Source: CAIWHR01 sp963724975 (GTDB lineage: Bacteria > Pseudomonadota > Gammaproteobacteria > Burkholderiales > Casimicrobiaceae). Taken from it: 64,000 bases of DNA. Positions 25,118 to 34,453 of this stretch are shown here, in pieces; positions within the stretch are counted from its first letter, which is position 1, and each line of letters opens with the position of its first letter. The DNA lies in the NCBI GenBank assembly GCA_963724975.1, contig CAVRXB010000008.1, forward strand, positions 434,001-498,000. Direction: 5' to 3'. The translations under genes were made by a program, and so were the position numbers. A model generated the notes under the pieces. It saw nothing but the letters and a program-made list of their open reading frames with translations, was not told the DNA's origin and made no database searches.

Positions 25118-26104
25118 ATGAACATGCCACGACCGCATGGAACCCTCATCAAACGCGCACTCGCCGCCGCCCTTGTCGTTGGATTTTCAGCCGCGTTGCA
25201 TGCGGCCGAGCCCATCTATTTCGATGTCTCGCGCGGCTCCCATCCGCACGATGTCGCCGCGACGCCGGCACCCGGCGGGCCGGTTTATTACACGGCGCAA
25301 AGATCGGGCAAGCTCGGCATCCTCGATCCGAAGTCCGGCAAGTACGAGGAAATTCCGCTCGGGCGCAACTCGGCGCCGCACGGCGTGATCGTCGGTCCGG
25401 ACGGCGCGCCGTGGATCACCGACGGCGGTCAGAACGCCATTGTCCGCGTCGACCCGGCTACCCATGCCGTTCGCGTGTGGCCGCTGCCCGCGGATGTCGA
25501 TTACGCCAATCTCAACACACTGACCTTCGATGCGAAGGGGCGCGTTTGGTTCACGGGACAGAGCGGATATTACGGGCGTCTCGTGCCCGCAACCGGCGAC
25601 ATGAAGGTGTGGAAGGCGCCGCGCGGAAACGGCCCGTACGGCATCACCACAACCCCACGCGGCGACGTTTATTACGCGTCGCTCGGCAACAATCACATCG
25701 CGCGCATCGATACCGAGTCGGGAGAAGCGACCGTGATCGAGCCGCCGACACCGCGCCAGGGGGCGCGTCGCGTGTGGTCCGATTCGCGCGGGCGGATCTG
25801 GGTCAGCTACTGGAACACGGGCCAGGTGGGTATGTACGACCCGGCCACGAAGGCGTGGCGAGAATGGAAGCTGCCGGGAGATTCACCGCGTGTGTATTCG
25901 GTATGGGTCGACGCCGCCGACAAGGTTTGGCTGACGGAATGGACGTCGAATTCGATCGTCCGTTTTGATCCGGTCACCGAGAAATTCGACAGCTATGTGT
26001 CGAACCGCTCGGGCGCCGGCGTTCGCCAGATGCTGGGGCGCGCGGGCGAGGCCTGGGGCGCAGAGTCGGGGAACGAGCGGCTGGTGATGATTCCCGCGAA
26101 ATAG
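25118..26104 (+). CDS. Secreted beta-propeller protein, virginiamycin B lyase-like
   Basis: 328 residues from ATG 25118 with AAGGAG at ideal spacing. Signal peptide (1-30, ALAAALVVGFSAALHA). The rest is a beta-propeller with repeated units such as GVIVGPDGAPWITDGGQNAI, GKGRVWFTGQ-like and DKVWLTEWTSNSIVRFD, the pattern of streptogramin B lyase (Vgb) relatives. Most such proteins in environmental bacteria are not antibiotic lyases; the propeller may bind a sugar lactone or act as a scaffold in the periplasm. Function beyond fold is not clear. Confidence 0.85.
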   Translation: MNMPRPHGTLIKRALAAALVVGFSAALHAAEPIYFDVSRGSHPHDVAATPAPGGPVYYTAQRSGKLGILDPKSGKYEEIPLGRNSAPHGVIVGPDGAPWITDGGQNAIVRVDPATHAVRVWPLPADVDYANLNTLTFDAKGRVWFTGQSGYYGRLVPATGDMKVWKAPRGNGPYGITTTPRGDVYYASLGNNHIARIDTESGEATVIEPPTPRQGARRVWSDSRGRIWVSYWNTGQVGMYDPATKAWREWKLPGDSPRVYSVWVDAADKVWLTEWTSNSIVRFDPVTEKFDSYVSNRSGAGVRQMLGRAGEAWGAESGNERLVMIPAK

Positions 26105-26138
26105 CCGAGCTTGCGAGCGCCTCCGGTCGCGCTGCCGC

Positions 26139-26615
26139 ATGTGGTGCGAGAACCACGTCAGCTGGCTCTATCGGCTCTACGCGAGCCATGCGTGGAAATC
26201 GGGGCTGCCGGTCGAGAACGACGTTGCGTTTCGCGACAAGAAAGGCCGCGTGCGGCTCGTTCTCGAAAAAGGCGGTCGCATCGTCGTAATGCGCGGATAT
26301 GCATGGAATGGATGCTCGCCCAAGTTCTTCCTGTGCGACATCCTCTTGGGCACTCCCGACGGCGTTGTCGATGTCCGAACCGGCCGGCCGAAAACCTATT
26401 ACGCGTCGCTCGTGCACGACGCGCTTTGCCAGTTTCTTCCCGATGGCTTGCCGTTGTCGCGCAGCGAGGTCGACCGATGCTTTCTCAGGCTGCTCGGCGA
26501 ATCCGGATTTCGCCCGCGCTGGCTCTACTACGCCGCCATCCGGTTGTTTGGCGGCCTGATGATCCCGATCCCGCGCGGCGTACGGCGCACGCGCGGCGCC
26601 GCGATGCCGCTTTGA
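26139..26615 (+). CDS. DUF1353-like protein of unknown function
   Basis: 158 residues. WNGCSPKF followed by YYASLVHDALCQFLP and the later FLRLLGESGF recall the DUF1353 layout, in which a cell-wall or phage-like fold carries a conserved HD-LC motif; this resemblance is by eye. The ATG at 26139 has no clear ribosome site, and it follows the propeller gene by 34 nt. Convergent with the dodecin gene. Confidence 0.7.
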   Translation: MWCENHVSWLYRLYASHAWKSGLPVENDVAFRDKKGRVRLVLEKGGRIVVMRGYAWNGCSPKFFLCDILLGTPDGVVDVRTGRPKTYYASLVHDALCQFLPDGLPLSRSEVDRCFLRLLGESGFRPRWLYYAAIRLFGGLMIPIPRGVRRTRGAAMPL

Positions 26616-26640
26616 TGGAAAGGGTGCCTACGCCAGCCGC

Positions 26641-26880
26641 TCAGCGCTCGTACTTGAAGGACAGCTGGACGCGGGCACGGTAGGCGACGATCTTGCCCCC
26701 TTCGACCTTCATGTCGAGCTTCGAGACTTCGGCGATGCGCAGATCGCGCAGCGTCCGGCTCGCTACCACGACCGCGTTCGTCGCTGCGTCTTCCCATGAT
26801 CTCGTGCTGGTGCCGATCACTTCGGTGATCCGATAGACGCCTTCGCCTGCCGACTTCCTTGTTGGCTGCTTCTTTGCCAT
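26641..26880 (-). CDS. Dodecin (flavin-storage protein)
   Basis: 79 residues. VYRITEVIGTSTRSWEDAA and the C-terminal VAYRARVQLSFKYE are near-exact dodecin family motifs, with the Trp that stacks on bound flavin in SWEDA. Dodecins form a hollow dodecamer that stores and protects riboflavin or FMN. The N-terminal ten residues (MAKKQPTRKS) are a basic extension absent from most dodecins. The longer open frame that runs upstream on this strand is noncoding shadow of the Gfo/Idh gene. Confidence 0.93.
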   Translation of the reverse strand: MAKKQPTRKSAGEGVYRITEVIGTSTRSWEDAATNAVVVASRTLRDLRIAEVSKLDMKVEGGKIVAYRARVQLSFKYER

Positions 26881-27066
26881 GACGTGATTCCCCCTTGCCC
26901 GTTCAAGATCGCGTCGCCCGGTACGGGGACGCTGCGCAGAAAACGAAATCATCATACGCTCCGCGGGCGCGATGCGCACGGTGCGGTGCAGCGTGACGAA
27001 TTCGCTGCGCAGGCGTCCGATCCGCGGCCGCGGCGTCCTCTGATAAGCTCTCGAACGGGAGGTGAC

Positions 27067-28248
27067 ATGGCCGGAATAAGGCAGCGTTTCGGGCGTCCGC
27101 TGCGCCTGGGAATCATCGGCGGCGGCCCCGAGTCGTGGATCGGGGTGATGCATCGCACGGCTGCGGAGCTCGACGGCGCATGGCGGGCAGTCGCAGGTGT
27201 TTTCTCGAGCGACCCGGCGCGTTCGCGGGCGGCAGGTCCGGCGATGGGATTCGACGTCGCGCGAAGCTACGGCAATCTTTCCGAGATGCTCGAACGCGAG
27301 CGTCAACGCACGGATCCCATCGACGGCGTTGCGATCATGACGCCGAACGACATGCACTACAGGCCCGCCGTTGAGGCGCTCGACGCCGGGCTCGACGTCG
27401 TGTGCGACAAGCCCGTGACGCAGGATTTCGCCGAGGCCTGCGACCTCGTCGCGCGCACACGGCGGCAGGGTCGCCTCTTCGCAATCGCGCACGGCTACTC
27501 GGCCTATCCGATGACGCGCCTCGCCCGACACCTCGTCCGCGAGGGTGTGCTGGGCGACCTTCGGCTGGTGCGGGTCGAATACATCCAGAGCGGCCTCGCG
27601 ACCCGCCTCGAAGATGCGCCGCAGACGAACCGCTTGCGCTGGATACTCGATGAGAAGCGGAGCGGGCTGGCGCTCGTGATGAGCGCCATCGGTTGCCATG
27701 CGCAACATCTCGCGTGTTTCGCCAGCGGCCTCAAGGCGAAACGGGTGTCGGCCGATGTCGCTGCCCTGTTGCCCGGGCGCAAGGTCATCGACTACGTATC
27801 GGCGCTGATCGAGTTCGAACGCGGCGTTCGGGGCACGATGACGGTGACGCAGGCGGCAGCAGGCGGAGAGAACGACATCCGGCTCACGATCTTCGGTGAA
27901 AAAGGCATGCTCGAGTGGTCGCAACGTGAAGTGAGCTACCTGCGCCTTGCGCTCAATGGCGAACCGGCACGGATCATCGGTCGTGGGGATCCGTTCCTGC
28001 CGCCCGAGATCATGGCTGCGGGGCGCGCGCCGCGCGGCCATCCCGAAGGCTTGCGCGAAGCGTTTGCGAACATCTATGTCGAAGTGGCGCAGGAGCGCAT
28101 GGCGCGCGCACTCAAAGAGGCGGTGCCGGACTATCCTTATCCGCGGATCGAGGAGGGCGCGCACACGATGGCATTCATCGAGGCATGCCTTGCATCGCAG
28201 CGCCGCGGCGGATGGGTCGACGTCGCGCCGCTGCCGGCCGACCTTTGA
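27067..28248 (+). CDS. Gfo/Idh/MocA-family oxidoreductase
   Basis: 393 residues from ATG 27067 with GGGAGGTG just upstream. N-terminal Rossmann fold LRLGIIGGGPESWIG (about 12-26), then the conserved CDKPVT (Lys is catalytic in the family) and a C-terminal alpha/beta domain. Predicted NAD(P)-dependent sugar or inositol dehydrogenase. VMHRTAAELDGAWRAVAGVF fits the family's substrate-side helix. Divergent from dodecin, convergent with the NnrU gene. Substrate unknown. Confidence 0.9.
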   Translation: MAGIRQRFGRPLRLGIIGGGPESWIGVMHRTAAELDGAWRAVAGVFSSDPARSRAAGPAMGFDVARSYGNLSEMLERERQRTDPIDGVAIMTPNDMHYRPAVEALDAGLDVVCDKPVTQDFAEACDLVARTRRQGRLFAIAHGYSAYPMTRLARHLVREGVLGDLRLVRVEYIQSGLATRLEDAPQTNRLRWILDEKRSGLALVMSAIGCHAQHLACFASGLKAKRVSADVAALLPGRKVIDYVSALIEFERGVRGTMTVTQAAAGGENDIRLTIFGEKGMLEWSQREVSYLRLALNGEPARIIGRGDPFLPPEIMAAGRAPRGHPEGLREAFANIYVEVAQERMARALKEAVPDYPYPRIEEGAHTMAFIEACLASQRRGGWVDVAPLPADL

Positions 28249-28264
28249 CCCTCGGTATCGTCGC

Positions 28265-28831
28265 TCAAACGCTGAACGAGACCGCTGCGACGCCGAACAG
28301 CGTTCGATGAAACGTCATCACCAACAGAGCCAGCACGATGCCGGCGACGATGGCGATAACGTCTTGTCGCACTACCGGCTCGAATGACTTCACCGCGTGT
28401 CGGCTGATGGCCGATCCAAGGTCGACGAGCGCCCAGGCGAGAATCGCGCCGAACAGCACGGTGCCGCGCGTGTCGCCGTTTGCGCAAAGGTGGACCACTG
28501 CCCAGATCAGCACGCCGAGCAGCATCGGGTGGCTCAGCGTTTTTCGAATGTGCGTGCGCATGTTCGCCGCGGCAAGCAGGACGAACGAAAGGGTCACTGC
28601 GTACGGCGCGACCGCGATCGCGGCGGGCAGCGGTGCGAAGAGCCGCTCACCCGGGCCGGCGGCGCGATAGCCCACAACGATCAGCACGAGCCCCGCGACC
28701 GACGCGATCGAGAACGCAATCCTGTAGCCATTCGCGCCGAGCCGCGAGCTAAGCCCGTCGCGCAACGGCGGCACGACGGGCAGGAGATGGATGCCTAGAA
28801 ACAGCGCGAGGCCGACGACGAGCAGCGTCAC
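28265..28831 (-). CDS. NnrU-family membrane protein
   Basis: 188 residues, about five membrane segments, with the NnrU motif TLSHPMLLGVLIWAVVHLCANGD. NnrU was named in nitric-oxide metabolism, and the domain is also related to isoprenylcysteine methyltransferase-like membrane proteins; here no denitrification gene is adjacent. The GTG at 28831 overlaps the stop of the MmgE/PrpD gene by 4 nt, so the two are coupled. Confidence 0.88.
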   Translation of the reverse strand: MTLLVVGLALFLGIHLLPVVPPLRDGLSSRLGANGYRIAFSIASVAGLVLIVVGYRAAGPGERLFAPLPAAIAVAPYAVTLSFVLLAAANMRTHIRKTLSHPMLLGVLIWAVVHLCANGDTRGTVLFGAILAWALVDLGSAISRHAVKSFEPVVRQDVIAIVAGIVLALLVMTFHRTLFGVAAVSFSV

Positions 28832-30225
28832 GGCGTACCACCCGGGCGCACGGCCTCGAACAGGGCGCTCAAGTCAGCCGTCGTGCCGATTTTCTCGCAC
28901 AGCTCGCGGAGCTGCGCCGCACGCGCGGCGCCGAGCACCGGATCGACGAGGCCATGGAACTTGCGTGCGAGGTCATCGTCGCTCATCGGCCGCTCGAGGC
29001 TGCCGACGGCATGCGCAATGAAAAGATGCAGTACGCGGCCATCGGTCGCATGAATCGTCACGTCGGCGGCCGCCTCGCCGATCGCATCGTCGACCGTCGC
29101 GTGAATGCGGCCGCGCAGCGCCACGATATCTTCTCTTCGCACCACGTCGTCCGCAAACTCGGCTTCGCCGGCCTGGCCGAAAACGATGCCGGCTGCGCAG
29201 GCGTGATAGACGCTGAACTTGCCTTCGAGCCCCGTGCGCGGTGTGGTCTTGCCGCAGAGCTCCAGCACGAGCGGATGTACGCGCAGATCGATGCGGTCGA
29301 TGTCGGCTGCGGTGAGCCGATGGGCATTGCGGAGCTGCACGCAACCGTCGATGGCCGGATGAATGACGACGCCGCAGGCGAAAGGCTTGTACGCATTGGA
29401 CGCGATCTCGAAGCGTTCACCAAGTGCGCCGTTGATTTCGCTCCAGTCGCATTTGTCCGAGTACGTTTGCATGAGACCTCGCGGCGCCTCGAGTGCGCGC
29501 GGCGACGCTGTATAACCGTGTTTCGCGAGCAAAGCCGAGACGAGGCCCGCGCGCGCGGCAGCGCCTGGGTGCAGCGCCTTCGTCATCGTGCCGAACTGCT
29601 CGCGGATGCCGACGGGTTGAGATGCCGCGATCCCGAGCGCCATTGCCGTTCGCTGCGCGTCGAGTCCCGCCAGGCGGGCGCAGGCAGCCGCGGCGCCCAC
29701 CATCCCGGTGGAGCCGGTGATATGCCAGCCGCGATCGTAATGGTCCGGATAGATCGCGTTGCCAACGCGGCAAGTGACGTCGACGCCAAGGACGACCGCA
29801 TCGACGAGCAGCCGTCCGCCCGCACCCGTGTGCTCGGCGAGCGCGAGCGCAGCCGACGCGACCGGCCCCGCGGGATGAATGATCGTCCGCAGGTGCGTGT
29901 CATCGAAGTCGAACGTGTGCGAGGAAATGCCGTTCAGCATCGCGGCGTTCGCCATATCGACGCGCTCGCGGCGGCCGAAGAGCGTGGCTTGCGGCGCAGG
30001 GTCGAATTCGTTGACGGTGGCGAGCGCGCTCTCGAGAGTCGGATGGCGCGATGCGCCGATCGCACAGCCGAAGTAGTTGAGCAGCGTCCGGTGTGCTTCC
30101 CTTTCGATCGCATCGCTCCAGCCTTTCGAGGGATGCGTCGCGACGAAATCGGCAAGGATGTGCGTCACCGGTGGCGCCGCCCTGTTCGCCGCCGTCGCAG
30201 GGGGTCTGTTCGCTACGCTCGCCAT
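28828..30225 (-). CDS. MmgE/PrpD-family protein
   Basis: 465 residues from ATG 30225 (AGGACGAG upstream); open sequence before it is not conserved-looking. HTFDFDDTH (near 105-113) and HPGAAARAGLVSALLA are core family motifs, as in 2-methylcitrate dehydratase and iminodisuccinate epimerase. Next to a Bug-family receptor, a role in breakdown of a branched or amino dicarboxylate is likely; the exact reaction is unclear. No Fe-S motif. Starts 20 nt after the Bug gene's stop. Confidence 0.9.
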   Translation of the reverse strand: MASVANRPPATAANRAAPPVTHILADFVATHPSKGWSDAIEREAHRTLLNYFGCAIGASRHPTLESALATVNEFDPAPQATLFGRRERVDMANAAMLNGISSHTFDFDDTHLRTIIHPAGPVASAALALAEHTGAGGRLLVDAVVLGVDVTCRVGNAIYPDHYDRGWHITGSTGMVGAAAACARLAGLDAQRTAMALGIAASQPVGIREQFGTMTKALHPGAAARAGLVSALLAKHGYTASPRALEAPRGLMQTYSDKCDWSEINGALGERFEIASNAYKPFACGVVIHPAIDGCVQLRNAHRLTAADIDRIDLRVHPLVLELCGKTTPRTGLEGKFSVYHACAAGIVFGQAGEAEFADDVVRREDIVALRGRIHATVDDAIGEAAADVTIHATDGRVLHLFIAHAVGSLERPMSDDDLARKFHGLVDPVLGAARAAQLRELCEKIGTTADLSALFEAVRPGGTP

Positions 30226-30244
30226 GCTCGTCCTGGGAGGTGGG

Positions 30245-31249
30245 TCAGTCGTTGATCTCGATGTGCCGTTCGTTCGCGAGCTTCGTCCAGCGTGCGATGT
30301 CGTCGCGGATGTAGCGTCCGAAGGCCTCCGCCGACATCGGCATCGGCTGCAGCGCTTCCGCCGACAGGCGCTCGGCAAACTCCGGGTTCTGCAGCAGCTT
30401 GTCGATTTCGTCGTTGAGACGTTTCACGATCGACGGGGGCAGGTTCGCCGGCCCGACGATCCCGTACCATTGAACACCATCGAATCCCGGATAGCCCGAC
30501 TCGGTGAATGTCGGCACGTCGGGCAGGAGCGCCTGCCGCTGCGTGCCCGTCACCGCCAATGGCTTCACCTTGCCGGCCTTGATGTGCGGCAGCGCCGCCG
30601 CGAGCCCCGGGAACATGATTTGCGTCTGGCCGCCGAGCAGATCGACGAACGCCGGGCCGATGCCGCGATACGGGATATGCACGACATCGAGGTCGCCGGC
30701 GACTTTCAATTGCTCCATCGCGAGGTGGGTGAGCGTGCCGGGGCCCGACGATCCGTACGACAGCTTGCCCGGGTTCGCTTTGGCGTAGGCGACGAGTTCG
30801 CGCAGTGTGGCGACCGGCAACGATGGCGACACGACGAGCACATTGGGCGTGCCGCCGACCATCGCGATCGGCGTGAAATCGCGAATCGCGTCGTAGGGTA
30901 ATTTGCGCACGGCCGGATTGGTCCCGTGCGTGCCGACGTAGCCGACCATCAGCGTGTAGCCGTCAGGTGCTGCGCGCGCGGTCGCGAGCGAGCCCACGAC
31001 GCCGCCGCCGCCGCTCAGGTTCTCGACGACGATCGACTGGCCGAGCGCGCGTCCCAGCCGGTCGGCGATAGTGCGCGCGACGAGATCGACGCCACCTCCG
31101 GGTTGCACGGGGGCGATGATCTTGATCGTCTTGCTCGGATATCCGCTCTGCGCGCGCAACGGCAGCACCGCTGTCGCGAGGCTGAGTGCACCCGCACGCG
31201 CCAGAAACGTACGCCGCCTGATGCGCACCCCATGCCGAAGCTCGCTCAC
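30245..31249 (-). CDS. Bug-family tripartite tricarboxylate-type substrate-binding protein
   Basis: 334 residues from a GTG at 31249 with GGAGGG 7 nt upstream. A twin-arginine-like signal (RRRTFLARAGALSLATAVLP) leads into the Bug fold: IKIIAPVQPGGGVDLVART (about 45-63), then PDGYTLMVGYVGTHGTNPA and a C-terminal alpha/beta lobe. Bug receptors are expanded in Bordetella and Burkholderiales and bind small carboxylates in the periplasm. No TctA/TctB genes are adjacent; the MmgE/PrpD gene follows directly and suggests the substrate is catabolised by it. Confidence 0.93.
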   Translation of the reverse strand: MSELRHGVRIRRRTFLARAGALSLATAVLPLRAQSGYPSKTIKIIAPVQPGGGVDLVARTIADRLGRALGQSIVVENLSGGGGVVGSLATARAAPDGYTLMVGYVGTHGTNPAVRKLPYDAIRDFTPIAMVGGTPNVLVVSPSLPVATLRELVAYAKANPGKLSYGSSGPGTLTHLAMEQLKVAGDLDVVHIPYRGIGPAFVDLLGGQTQIMFPGLAAALPHIKAGKVKPLAVTGTQRQALLPDVPTFTESGYPGFDGVQWYGIVGPANLPPSIVKRLNDEIDKLLQNPEFAERLSAEALQPMPMSAEAFGRYIRDDIARWTKLANERHIEIND

Positions 31250-31339
31250 GATGCCACCCTCCAGTTGCGGACTCGAGCGTCCATTATCCGCGCACTGTCC
31301 ACCGTTGACGAACACCCCGATCGATGCTCGGGCACGACT

Positions 31340-31348
31340 TGCTAGAAT
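31340..31348 (+). promoter_or_regulatory. Extended -10 promoter element for serC-serA
   Basis: TGCTAGAAT, identical to the element upstream of the 13378 CBS gene. Predicted transcript start near 31355, a leader of about 79 nt before serC. No convincing -35. Confidence 0.45.
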
Positions 31349-31433
31349 ACCGTCGCCAAGGTTGCGCGCTCCATAGCGGGCCGATGCGGCGACAGCCCGG
31401 GTGTCGAACCCGTTCCCCATAGGCAGATCTTCC

Positions 31434-32513
31434 ATGCGAGTCTTCAATTTCAGCGCCGGCCCCGCGGTGCTGCCGGAGGAAGTGTTGCATCAGGCGGCCG
31501 CCGAGATGATGGATTGGCATGGCAGCGGCATGTCGGTGATGGAAATGAGTCATCGCGGCAAGGAATTCATCAGCATCGCGGCGAAGGCCGAAGCCGACCT
31601 CCGCGCTTTGTTGGCGATTCCTGCGAATTACAAAGTGCTGTTCCTCCAGGGCGGCGCGATCGGCGAGAACGCTATTGTGCCGATGAACCTCGTCGGCGGA
31701 AAGAATGCCGCCGACTATGTAATCACCGGCGAGTGGTCGAAGAAATCGATCAAGGAAGCCGCGAAATACTGCGCGCCGAGAGTCGCGGCATCGTCGGAAG
31801 ACCGGAAATTCACGTATGTCCCCGCGCGGTCGGCCTGGAACCTCGACCCGGGGGCGGCCTACGTGCACGTGTGTACGAACGAAACGATCGGCGGCGTCGA
31901 ATACCAGTGGACGCCGGATACGGGTGACGTCCCGCTCGTCTCCGACATGTCATCGCATATCCTGTCCCGCGTCGTCGACGTGGCCAAGTTCGGCGTGATC
32001 TACGCCGGAGCGCAGAAGAATGCGGGCACCGCGGGCATGACTCTCGTGATCGTGCGCGACGACCTTCTGGACCGTGCGCTTCCGATTACGCCTTCGGCCT
32101 TTCACTGGAAGGAGCAGGCGGCGGCTGAGTCGATGGTCAACACGCCCGCCACCTGGTCGATCTACATCGCGGGACTCGTGTTCGAATGGCTGGCGCGACA
32201 GGGCGGGCTTGCGGCGATCGAGGCGCGGAACATCGAAAAGGCGGCGCTCATCTACGATTATCTCGATGCGACGAAGTTCTATGAAACCGCGGTCAGCCGC
32301 GACGACCGTTCACGGATGAACATTCCTTTCAGGCTGCACGAGCCGGCGCTCGACGAAGCGTTTCTCAAGGGTGCGAAGGAGGCCGGCATGGTGCAGCTGA
32401 AGGGCCACCGCGCGGTCGGCGGCATGCGCGCATCGATCTATAACGCCATGCCGATCGAGGGCGTGCGCACGCTCGTCGCGTACATGAAGGACTTCGAGCG
32501 CCGCCATGGCTGA
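31434..32513 (+). CDS. serC: Phosphoserine aminotransferase
   Basis: 359 residues. Second step of serine synthesis and a step of pyridoxal phosphate synthesis. The opening FNFSAGPAVLPEEVL is diagnostic. The PLP lysine is Lys195 in YAGAQKNAG; LQGGAIGEN (72-80) and CTNETIGGVEY (147-157) are substrate and cofactor motifs. Its stop overlaps the serA start by 8 nt, so the two serine-pathway enzymes are coupled. Divergent from the Bug receptor gene. Confidence 0.95.
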   Translation: MRVFNFSAGPAVLPEEVLHQAAAEMMDWHGSGMSVMEMSHRGKEFISIAAKAEADLRALLAIPANYKVLFLQGGAIGENAIVPMNLVGGKNAADYVITGEWSKKSIKEAAKYCAPRVAASSEDRKFTYVPARSAWNLDPGAAYVHVCTNETIGGVEYQWTPDTGDVPLVSDMSSHILSRVVDVAKFGVIYAGAQKNAGTAGMTLVIVRDDLLDRALPITPSAFHWKEQAAAESMVNTPATWSIYIAGLVFEWLARQGGLAAIEARNIEKAALIYDYLDATKFYETAVSRDDRSRMNIPFRLHEPALDEAFLKGAKEAGMVQLKGHRAVGGMRASIYNAMPIEGVRTLVAYMKDFERRHG

Positions 32514-33693
32514 CGGGAAGTATCAGATCCTCACGCTCAACCTGATCGCGCCCCACGGGTTGCATCGCTTCCCTGCCGCTCGATATGCGGTCGGCAAGTC
32601 GATCGAGCATCCCGACGCGATTCTCGTGCGCTCGCACGATATGCACTCGATGTCGATTCCGCCGTCGGTGAAGGCGATCGGCCGAGCGGGTGCCGGAACC
32701 AACAATATTCCGGTGGCGGAGATGTCGCTGCGCGGGATCCCCGTCTTCAACGCGCCAGGCGCCAACGCCAACGCGGTCAAGGAGCTCGTACTGGCGGCAC
32801 TCCTCATGGCCGCGCGGAACGTGATCCCGGCGCTCCACTATGTGGCCGCGCTCGACGCCAGCGGCAAGGAGCTCGAGCGTCACGTCGAGGAGGGCAAGAA
32901 GCAGTTCGCGGGCGTTGAGCTTCCGCACCGCACGCTTGGCATCGTTGGGCTGGGCGCAATAGGAAGCCTGGTCGCCGATACCGCCATCAAGCTCGGGATG
33001 AAGGTCGTCGGTTTCGACCCCGAAATCACCGTCGAGGCGGCCTGGCGTCTTCCGGCCAGCGTCAAGAAGGCGAACAATGTCGACGAGCTCTTGAAGCAGT
33101 CGGATTTCGTCACGCTCCATGTGCCGCTCGTCGCGTCAACGCGGGGCTTCATCGACGCGCAGCGCATTGCCGCCATGAAGCCCGGCGCAGTGCTCCTCAA
33201 TTTTGCGCGCGACGGCCTCATCGACGAGCAGGCGCTGATCGCCGGGTTGCGCGCGCGAAAGCTGAAGGCCTATCTCACCGATTTTCCGAGTGCCGCGCTG
33301 TTGAACGAACCGGGTGTAGTCGCGCTGCCGCACCTCGGCGCATCCACCGGCGAGGCGGAGGAAAATTGCGCGATCATGGTGGTCGACGAGGTGCGGGAAT
33401 ATCTCGAGCACGGGACGATCGCCAACGCGGTCAACTTTCCGAACGTCGAGATGCCGAGGGAATCCCCGTATCGGGTCGCCATCGGCAACGCGAACGTGCC
33501 GAACATGCTGGCGCAGATTTCGACCGCGATGGCGCGCGCCGGCCTCAACATCCACACGATGGTCAACAAGTCGCGCGGTGAGATGGCCTACACGCTGGTC
33601 GACGTCGACAGTCCGGTCGAAGAGGACGTGGTGGCGGCGCTTTCGGCGATCGAAGGCGTCTTGTCGGTGCGCGCAATCCCGGCAGAACAGTAG
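32506..33693 (+). CDS. serA: D-3-phosphoglycerate dehydrogenase
   Basis: 395 residues, the short type with a C-terminal ACT domain. First step of serine synthesis. NAD motif GIVGLGAIGS (about 146-155), HLGASTGEAEEN with the catalytic His (near 272), and the ACT domain from about 325 (NMLAQISTAMARAGLNIH) for feedback by L-serine. Start ATG 32506 lies inside the serC end. Together with sdaA near 1 kb the window encodes both making and breaking of serine, in separate operons. Confidence 0.94.
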   Translation: MADGKYQILTLNLIAPHGLHRFPAARYAVGKSIEHPDAILVRSHDMHSMSIPPSVKAIGRAGAGTNNIPVAEMSLRGIPVFNAPGANANAVKELVLAALLMAARNVIPALHYVAALDASGKELERHVEEGKKQFAGVELPHRTLGIVGLGAIGSLVADTAIKLGMKVVGFDPEITVEAAWRLPASVKKANNVDELLKQSDFVTLHVPLVASTRGFIDAQRIAAMKPGAVLLNFARDGLIDEQALIAGLRARKLKAYLTDFPSAALLNEPGVVALPHLGASTGEAEENCAIMVVDEVREYLEHGTIANAVNFPNVEMPRESPYRVAIGNANVPNMLAQISTAMARAGLNIHTMVNKSRGEMAYTLVDVDSPVEEDVVAALSAIEGVLSVRAIPAEQ

Positions 33694-33710
33694 CCGGCCA
33701 GCGATTTTCG

Positions 33711-34355
33711 TCAGACGAGGCGTAATCCCAGTTTCGCCGCCGCATAGACCGCCTCGGTGCGGTTGCGGGCGCCAACGGTGCGCAACACCGCCGAAAGATG
33801 CTGCTTGACCGTGCTCTCCGAGAGCGAGAGCTTGCGCGCGATCAGCTTGTTCGGGTCACCGCGGATCACGCAGCGCAGCACCTCGACCTGACGCGGCGAC
33901 AGGTTGCGCAGGATCGTATCCGGGTTGGCGCTTGCCTCGACGGCGTCGCCAAGCGGCTCCTCGCTGTCGAGCGCGGATAGCGGCAGATAGACGCCGTGCG
34001 CAAGAATGAGGCGCAGCGCCTGGATCAGGATTTCAGGCGTCGAGGACTTCGGCACGAAGCCCATCGCTCCCTGCTCGATCGTCGCGCGGATCATCCGCGG
34101 ATCGTCCTCCCCCGACAGCACGACTATCGGCGCTTGCGGGAACGCGGCCCGGACGGAGGCGAGCGCTTCGAGGTCACCCACACCCGGCAGATTGAGGTCG
34201 AGCAGGATGAGGTCGAACGGGGGCACTTCCTGCATCGCGATGGCGGCGTCGACGCTGCCCGCTTCGCCGATCAGCAGGTGCTCGTCGAGACCGCGCAGGA
34301 TGAATTTGAGTCCCTCGCGGAACAACGCGTGGTCGTCGACGAGCAGGACGTGCAA
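33711..34355 (-). CDS. NarL/LuxR-type response regulator
   Basis: 214 residues. The TTG at 34355 is the start: GGAG lies 9 nt upstream and the receiver begins at once (HVLLVDDHALFREG). Receiver phosphoacceptor is in LILLDLNLPG, conserved Lys in VPKSSTPE, and the LuxR helix-turn-helix is at about 150-205 (LSPRQVEVLRCVIRGDPNKL). No separate kinase sits on this strand, but the hybrid histidine kinase gene opens 1 kb away in the opposite direction, which makes the pair a likely two-component system. Divergent promoter region holds a palindrome. Confidence 0.92.
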   Translation of the reverse strand: MHVLLVDDHALFREGLKFILRGLDEHLLIGEAGSVDAAIAMQEVPPFDLILLDLNLPGVGDLEALASVRAAFPQAPIVVLSGEDDPRMIRATIEQGAMGFVPKSSTPEILIQALRLILAHGVYLPLSALDSEEPLGDAVEASANPDTILRNLSPRQVEVLRCVIRGDPNKLIARKLSLSESTVKQHLSAVLRTVGARNRTEAVYAAAKLGLRLV

Positions 34356-34438
34356 TTTTTGACACTCCGTGGGGTAGGGGTCGCGCCGAGTATAGCCCGC
34401 CCGGTGCGCAAATGCGCCTTGCTACGCCGTACTGCCCA

Positions 34439-34453
34439 TTCGGACAGTCCGAA
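34439..34453. promoter_or_regulatory. Palindrome in the divergent region of the response-regulator cassette
   Basis: TTCGGAC-A-GTCCGAA, perfect 7-bp arms around one base. It overlaps a second imperfect pair (ACTGCCC...GGACAGT). CTGCCC is repeated at 34432, 34466 and 34474. Good candidate operator for the divergent response regulator; not proven. Confidence 0.4.

Noticed and set aside
26641..28164. Apparent 507-residue protein ending in dodecin
   Set aside because: Only the last 79 residues match dodecin; the rest is antisense to the Gfo/Idh/MocA gene.
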